Source: an uncultured Hyphomicrobiales bacterium (lineage in GTDB: Bacteria > Pseudomonadota > Alphaproteobacteria > Rhizobiales > Xanthobacteraceae). From it: a stretch of 14,808 nt of DNA. Shown piece by piece: positions 6,619-13,157 of the stretch (positions are counted from its first letter, which is position 1; each line of letters starts with the position of its first letter). Under the pieces are notes generated by a model. It did no database searches, was not told the DNA's origin, and was given only the letters and a program-made list of their open reading frames with translations. A program made the translations under genes and the position numbers. Location of the stretch: assembly GCA_903891395.1 (NCBI GenBank), contig CAITEM010000203.1, positions 1-14,808 on the forward strand. Reading direction: 5' to 3'.

Positions 6619-7422
6619 TCAACGGGCCGGTTCGAATAGCAGAAGAGCGCCCAAAGCGCTGTGTTTCCGAGCCGTCCAGGCGCCGGCAAAACGCAGCGCC
6701 GCGAGCTGAGGCCCCCGCGAGGTGTCCGGTGGCTCCGCTTCGAAAGCATCGGCGAAGGCCGCCGACGTCATCACTTCAATGGCGCCGTGCGACAGATCGA
6801 TGACAAAGCCGTCGCCGGCATCGCGAACGTCCAATGCGCCGCTATAGGCCAGGAGGAAATCGCGATGCCGCGTTGGTGTCTTGGCCACCAGCACGACGCT
6901 GGCGATGCCTTTCACGCCATTGGCATGGTTCTGAAACGCCGGGTTCCAGAAGTTCTCCGGATAGTAATGCTGGCAAGCGCCGAAGCCTGTAGCGGGCGCC
7001 CCGGGATCGGCGGCGAAGATCAACGAGAACGCGAGATTGACGGGGGAGCCGTCCGGGCGCTTGCCCTCGCGCTCGAAATTGAAGACCTCGAAGTCGCCAA
7101 TGCCCGCCGTGCGCCAAGCATCGCTGTCCGCCGTGGCGTCGGCGGAGTTCAGCAGGATCATCGCGAGCCCCTGCTCATGAGCCAGAAAGTCGCGGTGAAA
7201 GGCGCCGAAGGAAAACACATGTGGCGCGTGCGGCGTGATTTTTTCCGGCTCACCCACCGTCAGCAACTCGATGTAGCTACTGCCGAGCTGAATGATCCGG
7301 TTGTGCGTACCCCACGGGTGCTTATTGCGCGTGCCGACGGTAAAGCCGAGGCTTTCATAAAGCGCCGCCGCCGCGTCGAGATCGCGCACGGCATGGACGA
7401 TGTGATCGAGACCGCGGGGCAT
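6619..7422 (-). CDS. VOC / glyoxalase-like domain protein
   Basis: The 267-residue protein starts MPRGLDHIVHAVRDLDAAAALYESLGF, the opening beta-alpha of a vicinal oxygen chelate fold. A second, weaker repeat follows from about residue 170 (GVKGIASVVLVAKTPTRHRDFL). The size and the HIVHAV start fit the glyoxalase-like domain family (Glyoxalase_3 type in Pfam terms), whose substrates are mostly unknown. The likely metal ligands are the His of DHIVHAV and later acidic residues, but I cannot assign them all. It ends just before kdsA and probably forms a VOC-kdsA-MFS transcription unit. The ribosome binding site is weak. Only about 23 bases separate its ATG from the upstream terminator's T-tract, which leaves little room for a dedicated promoter. 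Confidence 0.82.
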   Translation of the reverse strand: MPRGLDHIVHAVRDLDAAAALYESLGFTVGTRNKHPWGTHNRIIQLGSSYIELLTVGEPEKITPHAPHVFSFGAFHRDFLAHEQGLAMILLNSADATADSDAWRTAGIGDFEVFNFEREGKRPDGSPVNLAFSLIFAADPGAPATGFGACQHYYPENFWNPAFQNHANGVKGIASVVLVAKTPTRHRDFLLAYSGALDVRDAGDGFVIDLSHGAIEVMTSAAFADAFEAEPPDTSRGPQLAALRFAGAWTARKHSALGALLLFEPAR

Positions 7423-7445
7423 TGCTCATGATGTCGCAGTCGCCG

Positions 7446-7490
7446 TCAAAAACAAAATGGCCGCGGCGGAGCGAGCTCCGGACCGCGGCC
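7446..7490 (-). terminator. Strong intrinsic terminator of the small secreted-protein gene
   Basis: On the minus strand an 8-bp stem, GGCCGCGG (7483-7490) with CCGCGGCC (7459-7466), continues after a 2-base bulge into a second stem GGAGC/GCTCC-type core (7467-7480) with a tiny loop. It is followed directly by ATTTTGTTTTTGA (7446-7458). This is the best terminator in the window and ends transcription about 17 bases after the small gene's stop codon. Confidence 0.88.
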
Positions 7491-7507
7491 AAGCTTGCCT
7501 GTCTACT

Positions 7508-7708
7508 TTATTTTTTCCTCGATGTGTGGACCGGCTTGGGGCATTCGCGCCAATAACCGAAGCCGTTGTCGTTATTCGTCGATACCCAGCACTGATTGCC
7601 CGCCTGAACGGGGCCGCCGGCATAGTGAACGTCGTCGGCGCGAGCGGACGTCGTCGCAGCCAGGCCGCAGAGCGCGAGCGCGGCGACAGCAGTCATCATG
7701 GTGCGCAT
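7508..7708 (-). CDS. Small secreted protein of unknown function
   Basis: This 66-residue product starts MRTMMTAVAALALCGLAATT, a typical Sec signal peptide. A likely signal peptidase I site lies in SARA|DD, leaving a mature chain of about 40 residues. The mature part carries two Cys in CWVSTNNDNGFGYWREC that could form a disulfide in the periplasm, and a basic tail. I recognise the general type (short exported proteins with a C-W-V-S...G-F-G-Y-W pattern in rhizobia) but no function. The ATG at 7708 is chosen because AAAGGGGA lies just upstream and the signal peptide begins there. An upstream ATG at 7813 in the same frame would add 35 residues and spoil the signal. The gene has its own terminator and an AT-rich upstream region (7765-7805), so it is probably transcribed alone. 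Confidence 0.72.
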   Translation of the reverse strand: MRTMMTAVAALALCGLAATTSARADDVHYAGGPVQAGNQCWVSTNNDNGFGYWRECPKPVHTSRKK

Positions 7709-7955
7709 TTCGTTTTCCCCTTTGTTGTGATGAACGAGCGCCGCGACCAAAATGTTTCCGTCCGTCATAAACAAATAAATTTCTCGCCAATTACCGATCC
7801 GTAATAGTCGCATTCGTGCAGTGAAAATGCTGATACGAAAATGGTTTAGCGTGCGGGCGTAAGCCGCCCGTCAATGCGTCTCGCGCACAGCAGACATCGT
7901 TCGACTGCAGACGTGCAGTGCAAAGAAGCAACATCGAATTTTATGAGCGATAAAT
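7709..7955. other. Intergenic region between pyrG and the small secreted-protein gene
   Basis: No gene is supported in these 247 bases. Contents: an AT-rich stretch (7765-7805), the probable promoter region of the small gene; a dyad ATTAC/GTAAT (7790-7794, 7801-7805) that could be an operator; a 6-bp hairpin CGGGCG/CGCCCG (7854-7870); a second hairpin ACTGCA/TGCAGT (7904-7919); and a repeated CGTGCAGTG (7815-7823 and 7912-7920). Either hairpin might end pyrG transcription, but neither is followed by a T-run. Confidence 0.45.
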
Positions 7956-9584
7956 TTAAACGAGCCGGCTCTGCTCGAGCGCCGCTTCGACGAACGACGC
8001 GAACAGCGGATGTGGCTCGAACGGCCGCGACTTCAGTTCCGGATGGAACTGCACGCCGATGAACCAAGGATGGTCTTCGTATTCGACGATCTCTGGCAGA
8101 ATGCCGTCCGGCGACATGCCCGAGAAACGCATGCCGTGCTGCTCGAGGCGGCCTTTATAGGCGGTGTTGACCTCGTAGCGGTGACGGTGCCGTTCGAAAA
8201 TATCGGTCGAACCGTAAATCTGCGCGACGCGGCTGCCGCGCATCAGCATCGCCTCATAAGCGCCGAGCCGCATGGTGCCGCCGAGATCGCCGCCGTCCAT
8301 GCGCTTCTGCAATTCATTGCCTTTGAGCCATTCGGTCATCAAGCCAACCAAAGGCTCCGGCGTCGGGCCGAACTCGGTTGAGTTCGCCAGTTCGATGCCA
8401 CACAGATTGCGCGCCGCTTCCACCACCGCCATCTGCATGCCGAAACAAATGCCGAAATATGGCACATTGCGCTCGCGCGCGAACTGCGCCGCCTTGATCT
8501 TGCCCTCGGCGCCACGCTGGCCGAAGCCGCCCGGCACCAGAATACCGTTGACGTGCTCCAGGAACGGCGTTGGGTCTTCGTTCTCGAAGACTTCCGACTC
8601 GATCCAGTCGAGGTTGACCTTGACCTTGTTGGCGATGCCGCCATGCGACAGCGCTTCGGTCAGCGACTTATACGCATCCTTCATGCCGGTATATTTGCCG
8701 ACAATGGCGATGGTGACGTCGCCTTCGGGATTGCGGATGCGTTCGTTGATGGTGTGCCATCGCGCCAGTTCCGGCGGTGCCTTTGCCTCGAGTCCGAAGG
8801 CCGCCAGCACTTCGTTGTCGAGGCCGGCGGCGTGATAGGCCTCCGGCACGGCGTAAATGTTGTCGACGTCGCGCGCCTCGATGACGGCGCTTTCGCGCAC
8901 ATTGCAGAACAGCGCCAGCTTGCGGCGTTCGCCTTCCGGGATAGCACGATCAGTGCGGCACAGCAGGATGTCGGGCTGAATGCCAATCGAGCGCAATTCC
9001 TTGACTGAATGCTGCGTCGGCTTGGTCTTGAGTTCGCCGGCGCTCGGAATGAACGGCAGCAACGTCAGGTGCACATAGACGGCATGGTTGCGCGGCAGAT
9101 CGTTGCCGAGTTGACGGATGGCCTCGAAGAACGGCAGACCTTCGATGTCGCCGACGGTACCGCCGACCTCGACCAGCACGAAATCGAAATCGTCATTGCC
9201 GTCGCGGACAAAGTCCTTGATGGCGTTGGTGACGTGCGGGATCACCTGGATGGTGGCGCCGAGATAGTCGCCGCGCCGCTCCTTGGTGAGGATGTCCTGG
9301 TAGATACGGCCGGTGGTGATGTTGTCTTGGCGGGTCGCCGGACGGCCGGTGAACCGCTCATAGTGGCCGAGGTCGAGGTCAGTCTCGGCGCCGTCGTCCG
9401 TTACGAACACCTCGCCGTGCTGATACGGCGACATCGTGCCGGGATCGACGTTGAGATAGGGGTCGAGCTTGCGCAGCCGCACCTTGTAGCCGCGCGACTG
9501 CAACACCGCGCCGAGCGCGGCTGAAGCGAGACCTTTACCCAAGGATGAAACCACGCCGCCGGTGATGAAGATGTACCGCGCCAT
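7956..9584 (-). CDS. pyrG: CTP synthase
   Basis: PyrG aminates UTP to CTP using glutamine and ATP. The 542-residue length and both domains are complete. The N-terminal synthase domain opens MARYIFITGGVVSSLGKGLA with the P-loop-like GVVSSLGKG, followed by KLDPYLNVDPGTMSPYQHGE and VEVGGTVGDIEGLPF. The C-terminal class I glutamine amidotransferase domain has the nucleophile elbow YFGICFGMQMAV (Cys near residue 379) and the His/Glu pair in GVQFHPELKSRP. The ATG at 9584 is preceded by AGAGG and TTAGG sequences. secG lies upstream with 210 bases between, so a separate promoter is likely. A 12-base palindrome made of two abutting GANTC sites lies about 22 bases before the start. In Caulobacter this enzyme also forms filaments that affect cell shape; nothing here tests that. 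Confidence 0.98.
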   Translation of the reverse strand: MARYIFITGGVVSSLGKGLASAALGAVLQSRGYKVRLRKLDPYLNVDPGTMSPYQHGEVFVTDDGAETDLDLGHYERFTGRPATRQDNITTGRIYQDILTKERRGDYLGATIQVIPHVTNAIKDFVRDGNDDFDFVLVEVGGTVGDIEGLPFFEAIRQLGNDLPRNHAVYVHLTLLPFIPSAGELKTKPTQHSVKELRSIGIQPDILLCRTDRAIPEGERRKLALFCNVRESAVIEARDVDNIYAVPEAYHAAGLDNEVLAAFGLEAKAPPELARWHTINERIRNPEGDVTIAIVGKYTGMKDAYKSLTEALSHGGIANKVKVNLDWIESEVFENEDPTPFLEHVNGILVPGGFGQRGAEGKIKAAQFARERNVPYFGICFGMQMAVVEAARNLCGIELANSTEFGPTPEPLVGLMTEWLKGNELQKRMDGGDLGGTMRLGAYEAMLMRGSRVAQIYGSTDIFERHRHRYEVNTAYKGRLEQHGMRFSGMSPDGILPEIVEYEDHPWFIGVQFHPELKSRPFEPHPLFASFVEAALEQSRLV

Positions 9585-9606
9585 GGGGCCTAACCTCTAA
9601 ACGCCG

Positions 9607-9618
9607 CGAATCGATTCG
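9607..9618. promoter_or_regulatory. Palindrome of two abutting GANTC sites in the pyrG leader
   Basis: CGAATCGATTCG is a perfect 12-base palindrome containing GAATC (9608-9612) immediately followed by GATTC (9613-9617). GANTC is the target of the alphaproteobacterial cell-cycle methyltransferase CcrM. The site is 22 bases upstream of the pyrG start, in the 5' leader or core promoter. Methylation control is inference; single GANTC sites are common. Confidence 0.3.
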
Positions 9619-9762
9619 ACGAGCGCGAAAAACGACGGTCCGCTTGGCGCCTGTGGGTAGACCGAAAACTGCCAATTATTTCTGTGGCTTGAAGAAAGAA
9701 ATTCATGTCGTTTACGAGACAATCCATAGACTGCAACCGGCCTCAATCACGTCCATAACGCG

Positions 9763-9786
9763 GAAGGGCCGGTTTCCCGGCCCTTC
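9763..9786 (-). terminator. Stem-loop after secG
   Basis: GAAGGGCCGG (9763-9772) and CCGGCCCTTC (9777-9786) form a perfect 10-bp stem with a 4-base loop (GAAA on the minus strand), eight bases after the secG stop. The stem is very stable, but the following minus-strand sequence (CGCGTTATGG) is not T-rich. It is either a 3'-stabilising hairpin or a terminator that needs Rho. Confidence 0.6.
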
Positions 9787-9794
9787 GGGGGTAG

Positions 9795-10172
9795 CTATTT
9801 CGACTGCGGGACCTGAGGCCCAGAGGGCGCCGGCGGCGTCGCTGGCCCGCCCTGCAATTGCTTGAGCAGACCGCCCTCACCGCCGAGCGGGGCGCCCTGC
9901 GACGCCGGACTGCTCGGACCACCCTGAATGATCGAGGTCGGCGCGCGGTTGAAGCCCGCCAGAATCGACAGAATGAGGCTGGTCACGAAGAACAAACCGG
10001 CCAGCGACCAGGTAGTCGTGGTCAGGACGTTGCCGGTGCCGCGGCTGGACATGAAGCTACCGCCGCCGGAACCGCCCATGCCAAGGCCGCCGCCTTCGGA
10101 ACGCTGCAGCAGCACCACGCCGATCAGGGCGAGCACCAGCATCAGGTGGATGACGATTATGACGTGCTGCAT
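9795..10172 (-). CDS. secG: Preprotein translocase subunit SecG
   Basis: SecG is the small accessory subunit of the SecYEG channel in the inner membrane. The 125-residue protein has two transmembrane helices (about residues 4-22, IIVIHLMLVLALIGVVLLQ, and 53-72, TWSLAGLFFVTSLILSILAG). They are joined by the Gly/Ser-rich loop typical of SecG (EGGGLGMGGSGGGSFMSSRG). A Pro/Gln/Gly-rich C-terminal tail follows, as in alphaproteobacterial forms that are longer than the E. coli protein. The ATG at 10172 has GGA eight bases upstream. tpiA lies upstream with a 120-base gap that contains CTATAT, a possible -10, but I found no good -35 partner. A strong hairpin follows the TAG stop. Confidence 0.95.
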   Translation of the reverse strand: MQHVIIVIHLMLVLALIGVVLLQRSEGGGLGMGGSGGGSFMSSRGTGNVLTTTTWSLAGLFFVTSLILSILAGFNRAPTSIIQGGPSSPASQGAPLGGEGGLLKQLQGGPATPPAPSGPQVPQSK

Positions 10173-10292
10173 CAGTTAATCCGTTCAAACACTGCCGCTC
10201 CGGGCGTATTACCCAGTCGGCTTCCGCCAGTCATATAGGAATTCGCGGCGGTCTCTACACGATAGCGCCGGAATTTTCTACCCCGGTGGCCT

Positions 10293-11051
10293 TCAGGCGT
10301 AAACGCTTGCGATTCCGAGGAAATCCGCTGCCTTAAGGCTGGCGCCGCCAACCAGAGCGCCGTTCACATTGGCCAGGCCGAGCAGTTCCTTCGCATTCGA
10401 AGGCTATACAGAACCACAGTAGAGGATGCGTGTCGCGGCACCCGCCGCGCCGTAACGTTCGGCGAGCTTCGTGCGAATGAAGGCGTGAACCTCGGCAACA
10501 TCGGCAGGCGTGGGCGTTAAACCGGTGCCGATGGCCCAGACCGGTTCGTAGGCGATCACCAGATTGGCCGCCGTGGCTGCTTCCGGCAACGAGCCGTCCA
10601 ATTGGCCGCCGACCACCGCCAGGGTGTCACCCGCCTCGCGCTGGGCGCGCTGCTCGCCAACGCAGACAATGGCGGTGAGGCCGGCGCGATGGGCCGCCAC
10701 GGCCTTCGCGCGCACCTGGACGTCGGTCTCGTGGTGGTCCGTGCGGCGTTCGGAATGGCCGACGATGACGGCGCTGGCGCCGGCGTCCTTGAGCATCTCG
10801 GCGGCGATATCGCCGGTGTGGGCGCCAGAGGCGTTGGCGTGGCAGTCCTGACCGCCCAGGAAGAGTTTCGACCCCTTCGACGCCCAGGCGAACGGTGCCA
10901 GCAAGGTCGCCGGCGGGCACACCATCAAGTCGGCCTTGGCGGCCAGCGGCTCAGCGCCCGCCTTGATGAGGTTCAACTCGGCCATCGAGGCCGCGAGTCC
11001 ATTCATCTTCCAGTTGCCCGCGACCAAAGGGCGCAAAGTGCCTGCCGCCAT
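10293..11051 (-). pseudogene. tpiA: Triosephosphate isomerase gene interrupted by an in-frame TAG
   Basis: TpiA interconverts glyceraldehyde-3-phosphate and dihydroxyacetone phosphate. Catalytic residues are intact: N13 and K15 (AGNWKMNG), H99 (VGHSERR) and E169 (AYEPVWAIGTG). After YCGSV, codon 216 is TAG (10404-10406) where the family has the Lys of the GSVKP phosphate-binding loop. Reading past it in the same frame gives PSNAKELLGLANVNGALVGG, then ASLKAADFLGIASVYA and a TGA at 10293, a perfect normal C-terminus. Total length with the TAG read as one residue is 252, as expected. AAG to TAG is a single base change. As written, the product is 215 residues and lacks the last strand and helix, including the GG phosphate site, so it should be inactive. 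TAG is a normal stop for eno, pdhA and secG here. A strong GGGAG precedes the ATG at 11051. Confidence 0.85.
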
Positions 11052-11113
11052 CGTATTCTCCCGTTTGACGTGCGGTTACCAGACCCGTTCCAGCGGCGCC
11101 AGAGCGGGTGCGG

Positions 11114-11141
11114 CTTAAAGCCGATCCTTCTTGAGTTGCAA
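11114..11141 (-). promoter_or_regulatory. Possible tpiA promoter
   Basis: On the minus strand TTGCAA (11136-11141), a 16-base spacer, then TTTAAG (11114-11119) resemble -35 and -10 boxes, about 62 bases before the tpiA ATG. The -10 lies inside a near-perfect palindrome CGGCTT-A-AAGCCG (11111-11123). The -35 box is the same TTGCAA used by the opposing ppiD promoter. The matches are moderate, so this is tentative. Confidence 0.3.
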
Positions 11142-11164
11142 GCATTTGGCCCGCTCCCTATAAG
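11136..11164 (+). promoter_or_regulatory. Probable ppiD promoter
   Basis: TTGCAA (11136-11141) and TATAAG (11159-11164) are separated by 17 bases, the ideal spacing for the housekeeping sigma factor, about 52 bases upstream of the ppiD ATG. The -10 matches TATAAT at five of six positions and the -35 matches TTGACA at four. Of the promoter-like pairs I looked at, this was the clearest. Confidence 0.5.
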
Positions 11165-11216
11165 GGCGCCACCACCCCTTATTCGAACGATCACCACCGG
11201 CCAGGACAAGGCACGC

Positions 11217-13130
11217 ATGCTTCGCGGTATTCACAAGGCCTCATCGACCTGGCTCGGCAAGGCCATCATGGCCATCGTCATGGGCGGCCTGATCGTCAGC
11301 TTCGCGATCTGGGGCATCGGCGATATTTTCCGCGGCTTCGGCGCCAATTCGGTGGCCAAGATCGGCGGCACGGAAATCTCGATCGAGCAGTTCCGCCAGT
11401 ATTACACAGACCAGTTGCAGCGCGTGAGCCGCCAGCTGGGCCGCCCGATCTCGCCGGACCAGGCGCGCGAGGCCGGCATCGACCGACAGTTGCTCGGCCA
11501 ATTGGTGGCTGAGACGACGCTCGACGATCAGGCCAAGTCGATGCGGCTCGGCCTAGCCGATGCCGACATCGCCCAGCGCATCGTTGCCGATCAGAGCTTC
11601 TGGGGACCGAACGGCCAGTTCGACCGCTCGCGGTTCGTCGAGACGATCCGCCAGGCTGGTTTCACCGAAGGCCGCTACGTTACCGAGCAACGCAACGTGC
11701 TGCTGCGCCGCCAGATCGCGCAGAGCATCAGCGGTGACTTGCGCGTGCCGACGACGATGCTGACCGCCATCAACCAGTTCCAGAACGAGAAGCGCACCAT
11801 CGAATACATCGCGCTCAACGCGGCACAGGCGGGCGACATCCCGGCGCCGACGCCGGAGCAACTCACCAAGTATTTCGACGATCGCAAAGTTCTGTTCCGC
11901 GCGCCGGAATATCGCAAGCTGACTTTGCTGTCGCTGACGCCGGCCGAGATCGCCAAGCCGGATGCGGTCACCGAGGCCGACGCCAAGCTTTATTACGACC
12001 AGCATCTGACGAATTACGGCACGCCGGAAAAGCGCGAGCTGCGCCAGATGGTATTTACGAATGCCGAAGAAGCCGCCGCCGCGCACGACCGGCTGGCCAA
12101 AGGCCTGAGCTTTGCCGATCTGGCCAAGGAACGCGGCCTGAAGGACACCGACACCGACGTCGGTCTGGTGGCGAAAGCTGACATCATCGATCCGGCGGCG
12201 GCCGATGCGGCCTTTGCCTTGAAGTCCGGAGACCTCAGCGCGCCGGTCAAAGGACAGTTCGGCACGCTGCTGATCCAGGTCGGCAAGATCGAGCCCGGCA
12301 CGCAGAAGACGTACGAAGAAGTCGCTTCCGAGATCAAAAAGGACATCGCAGAAGCGCGCGCCAGAACTGAGATCAGCGCACTGCGCGACAAGATCGAGGA
12401 CGAGCGCGCCGCCGGTTCGACGCTGACCGAGACCGCCAAGAAGCTCAATCTCAAATCGGTGACTTACGACGCCGTCGACCGCACCGGGCGCGGTCCCGAC
12501 GGCCAGCCCATCGCGGGGCTGCCGAAGGCGCCGGATGTGATCACGCCCGCCTTCTCGACCGATGTCGGCGTCGACACTGACGCGCTGCAAATCGCGGGGG
12601 GCGGTTTTCTTTGGTACGACGTCGGCGGCATCACGCGCTCGCGCGACCGCACGCTCGAAGAGGTCAAGGACCTGGTTGCGTTGCGCTGGCGCGAGGAAGA
12701 GGCCGCCACCCGGCTGCGCGCGAAGGCCGACGACATGGTCGCCAAACTCAAGGCCGGCACCACACTGGCGGACATCGCCAAGGAGATCGGCTTCACCGTC
12801 GGCTCGACCGCGGGCATTCAGCGCGCCAAACCGACGCCGCAGACGCCGGCCAAACTGATCGAGGCTGTCTTCAAAACTCCCAAAGACGCGCCCGGCACCA
12901 GCGAAGGCGACAGCCAGACGCAACGTTTCGTCTTCCGCGTCATCGACGTGGTGGACCCGACGCTTGACGAGGCTTCGCCCGAAACCAAGCAACTGTCCTC
13001 GACGCTGCAGAACTCCTACGCTGACGACATCATCGGCGAATACATCGGCAAGCTCGAAGCCGACATTGGCGTCAAGATCAATCAGCAGGCATTGAGCCAG
13101 GTCGTCGGCGGCGGCACGCCCGCGCCATAA
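11217..13130 (+). CDS. ppiD: PpiD-like periplasmic folding chaperone (SurA N-terminal and parvulin domains)
   Basis: This is a 637-residue membrane-anchored periplasmic protein. A short cytoplasmic N-terminus is followed by one transmembrane helix (about residues 16-38, AIMAIVMGGLIVSFAIWGIG). A SurA/PpiD-type chaperone region comes next (VAKIGGTEISIEQFRQYY, with QLLGQLVAETTLDDQA). A parvulin-like domain follows at about 270-360 (RELRQMVF, then GLSFADLAKERGL and GDLSAPVKGQFGTLLIQVGK). PpiD proteins sit at the SecYEG exit and help newly exported proteins fold; isomerase activity is often weak or absent. The ATG at 11217 has AAGG five bases upstream. The frame stays open far upstream, but that part runs antisense through tpiA and is not coding. 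trpE follows after 27 bases, so the two are probably cotranscribed. Confidence 0.93.
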   Translation: MLRGIHKASSTWLGKAIMAIVMGGLIVSFAIWGIGDIFRGFGANSVAKIGGTEISIEQFRQYYTDQLQRVSRQLGRPISPDQAREAGIDRQLLGQLVAETTLDDQAKSMRLGLADADIAQRIVADQSFWGPNGQFDRSRFVETIRQAGFTEGRYVTEQRNVLLRRQIAQSISGDLRVPTTMLTAINQFQNEKRTIEYIALNAAQAGDIPAPTPEQLTKYFDDRKVLFRAPEYRKLTLLSLTPAEIAKPDAVTEADAKLYYDQHLTNYGTPEKRELRQMVFTNAEEAAAAHDRLAKGLSFADLAKERGLKDTDTDVGLVAKADIIDPAAADAAFALKSGDLSAPVKGQFGTLLIQVGKIEPGTQKTYEEVASEIKKDIAEARARTEISALRDKIEDERAAGSTLTETAKKLNLKSVTYDAVDRTGRGPDGQPIAGLPKAPDVITPAFSTDVGVDTDALQIAGGGFLWYDVGGITRSRDRTLEEVKDLVALRWREEEAATRLRAKADDMVAKLKAGTTLADIAKEIGFTVGSTAGIQRAKPTPQTPAKLIEAVFKTPKDAPGTSEGDSQTQRFVFRVIDVVDPTLDEASPETKQLSSTLQNSYADDIIGEYIGKLEADIGVKINQQALSQVVGGGTPAP

Positions 13131-13157
13131 GTTCAGACTTAAAGTTAGACTTTGCCC

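Noticed and set aside
7815..7920. The repeated CGTGCAGTG as an attachment site or iteron pair
   Set aside because: There are only two copies of nine bases, 97 bases apart, with no integrase or replication gene nearby; chance is adequate.
9585..9794. A tRNA gene beside secG, as in E. coli
   Set aside because: No cloverleaf, T-loop GTTCRA or CCA end on either strand; only a palindrome and a stem-loop were found.
10404..10406. TAG as a sense codon (pyrrolysine or a recoded genome)
   Set aside because: TAG is the natural stop of pdhA, eno, secG and the oxygenase frame in this window, and the family has Lys, not pyrrolysine, at this site.
10602..11216. A 205-codon N-terminal extension of ppiD
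   Set aside because: The extension runs antisense through tpiA. The ATG at 11217 has a ribosome binding site, a promoter upstream and the expected transmembrane start.
13131..13157. A tryptophan attenuator or leader peptide before trpE
   Set aside because: The gap is 27 bases, with no Trp codon run; the small AAAGT/ACTTT dyad is too weak.
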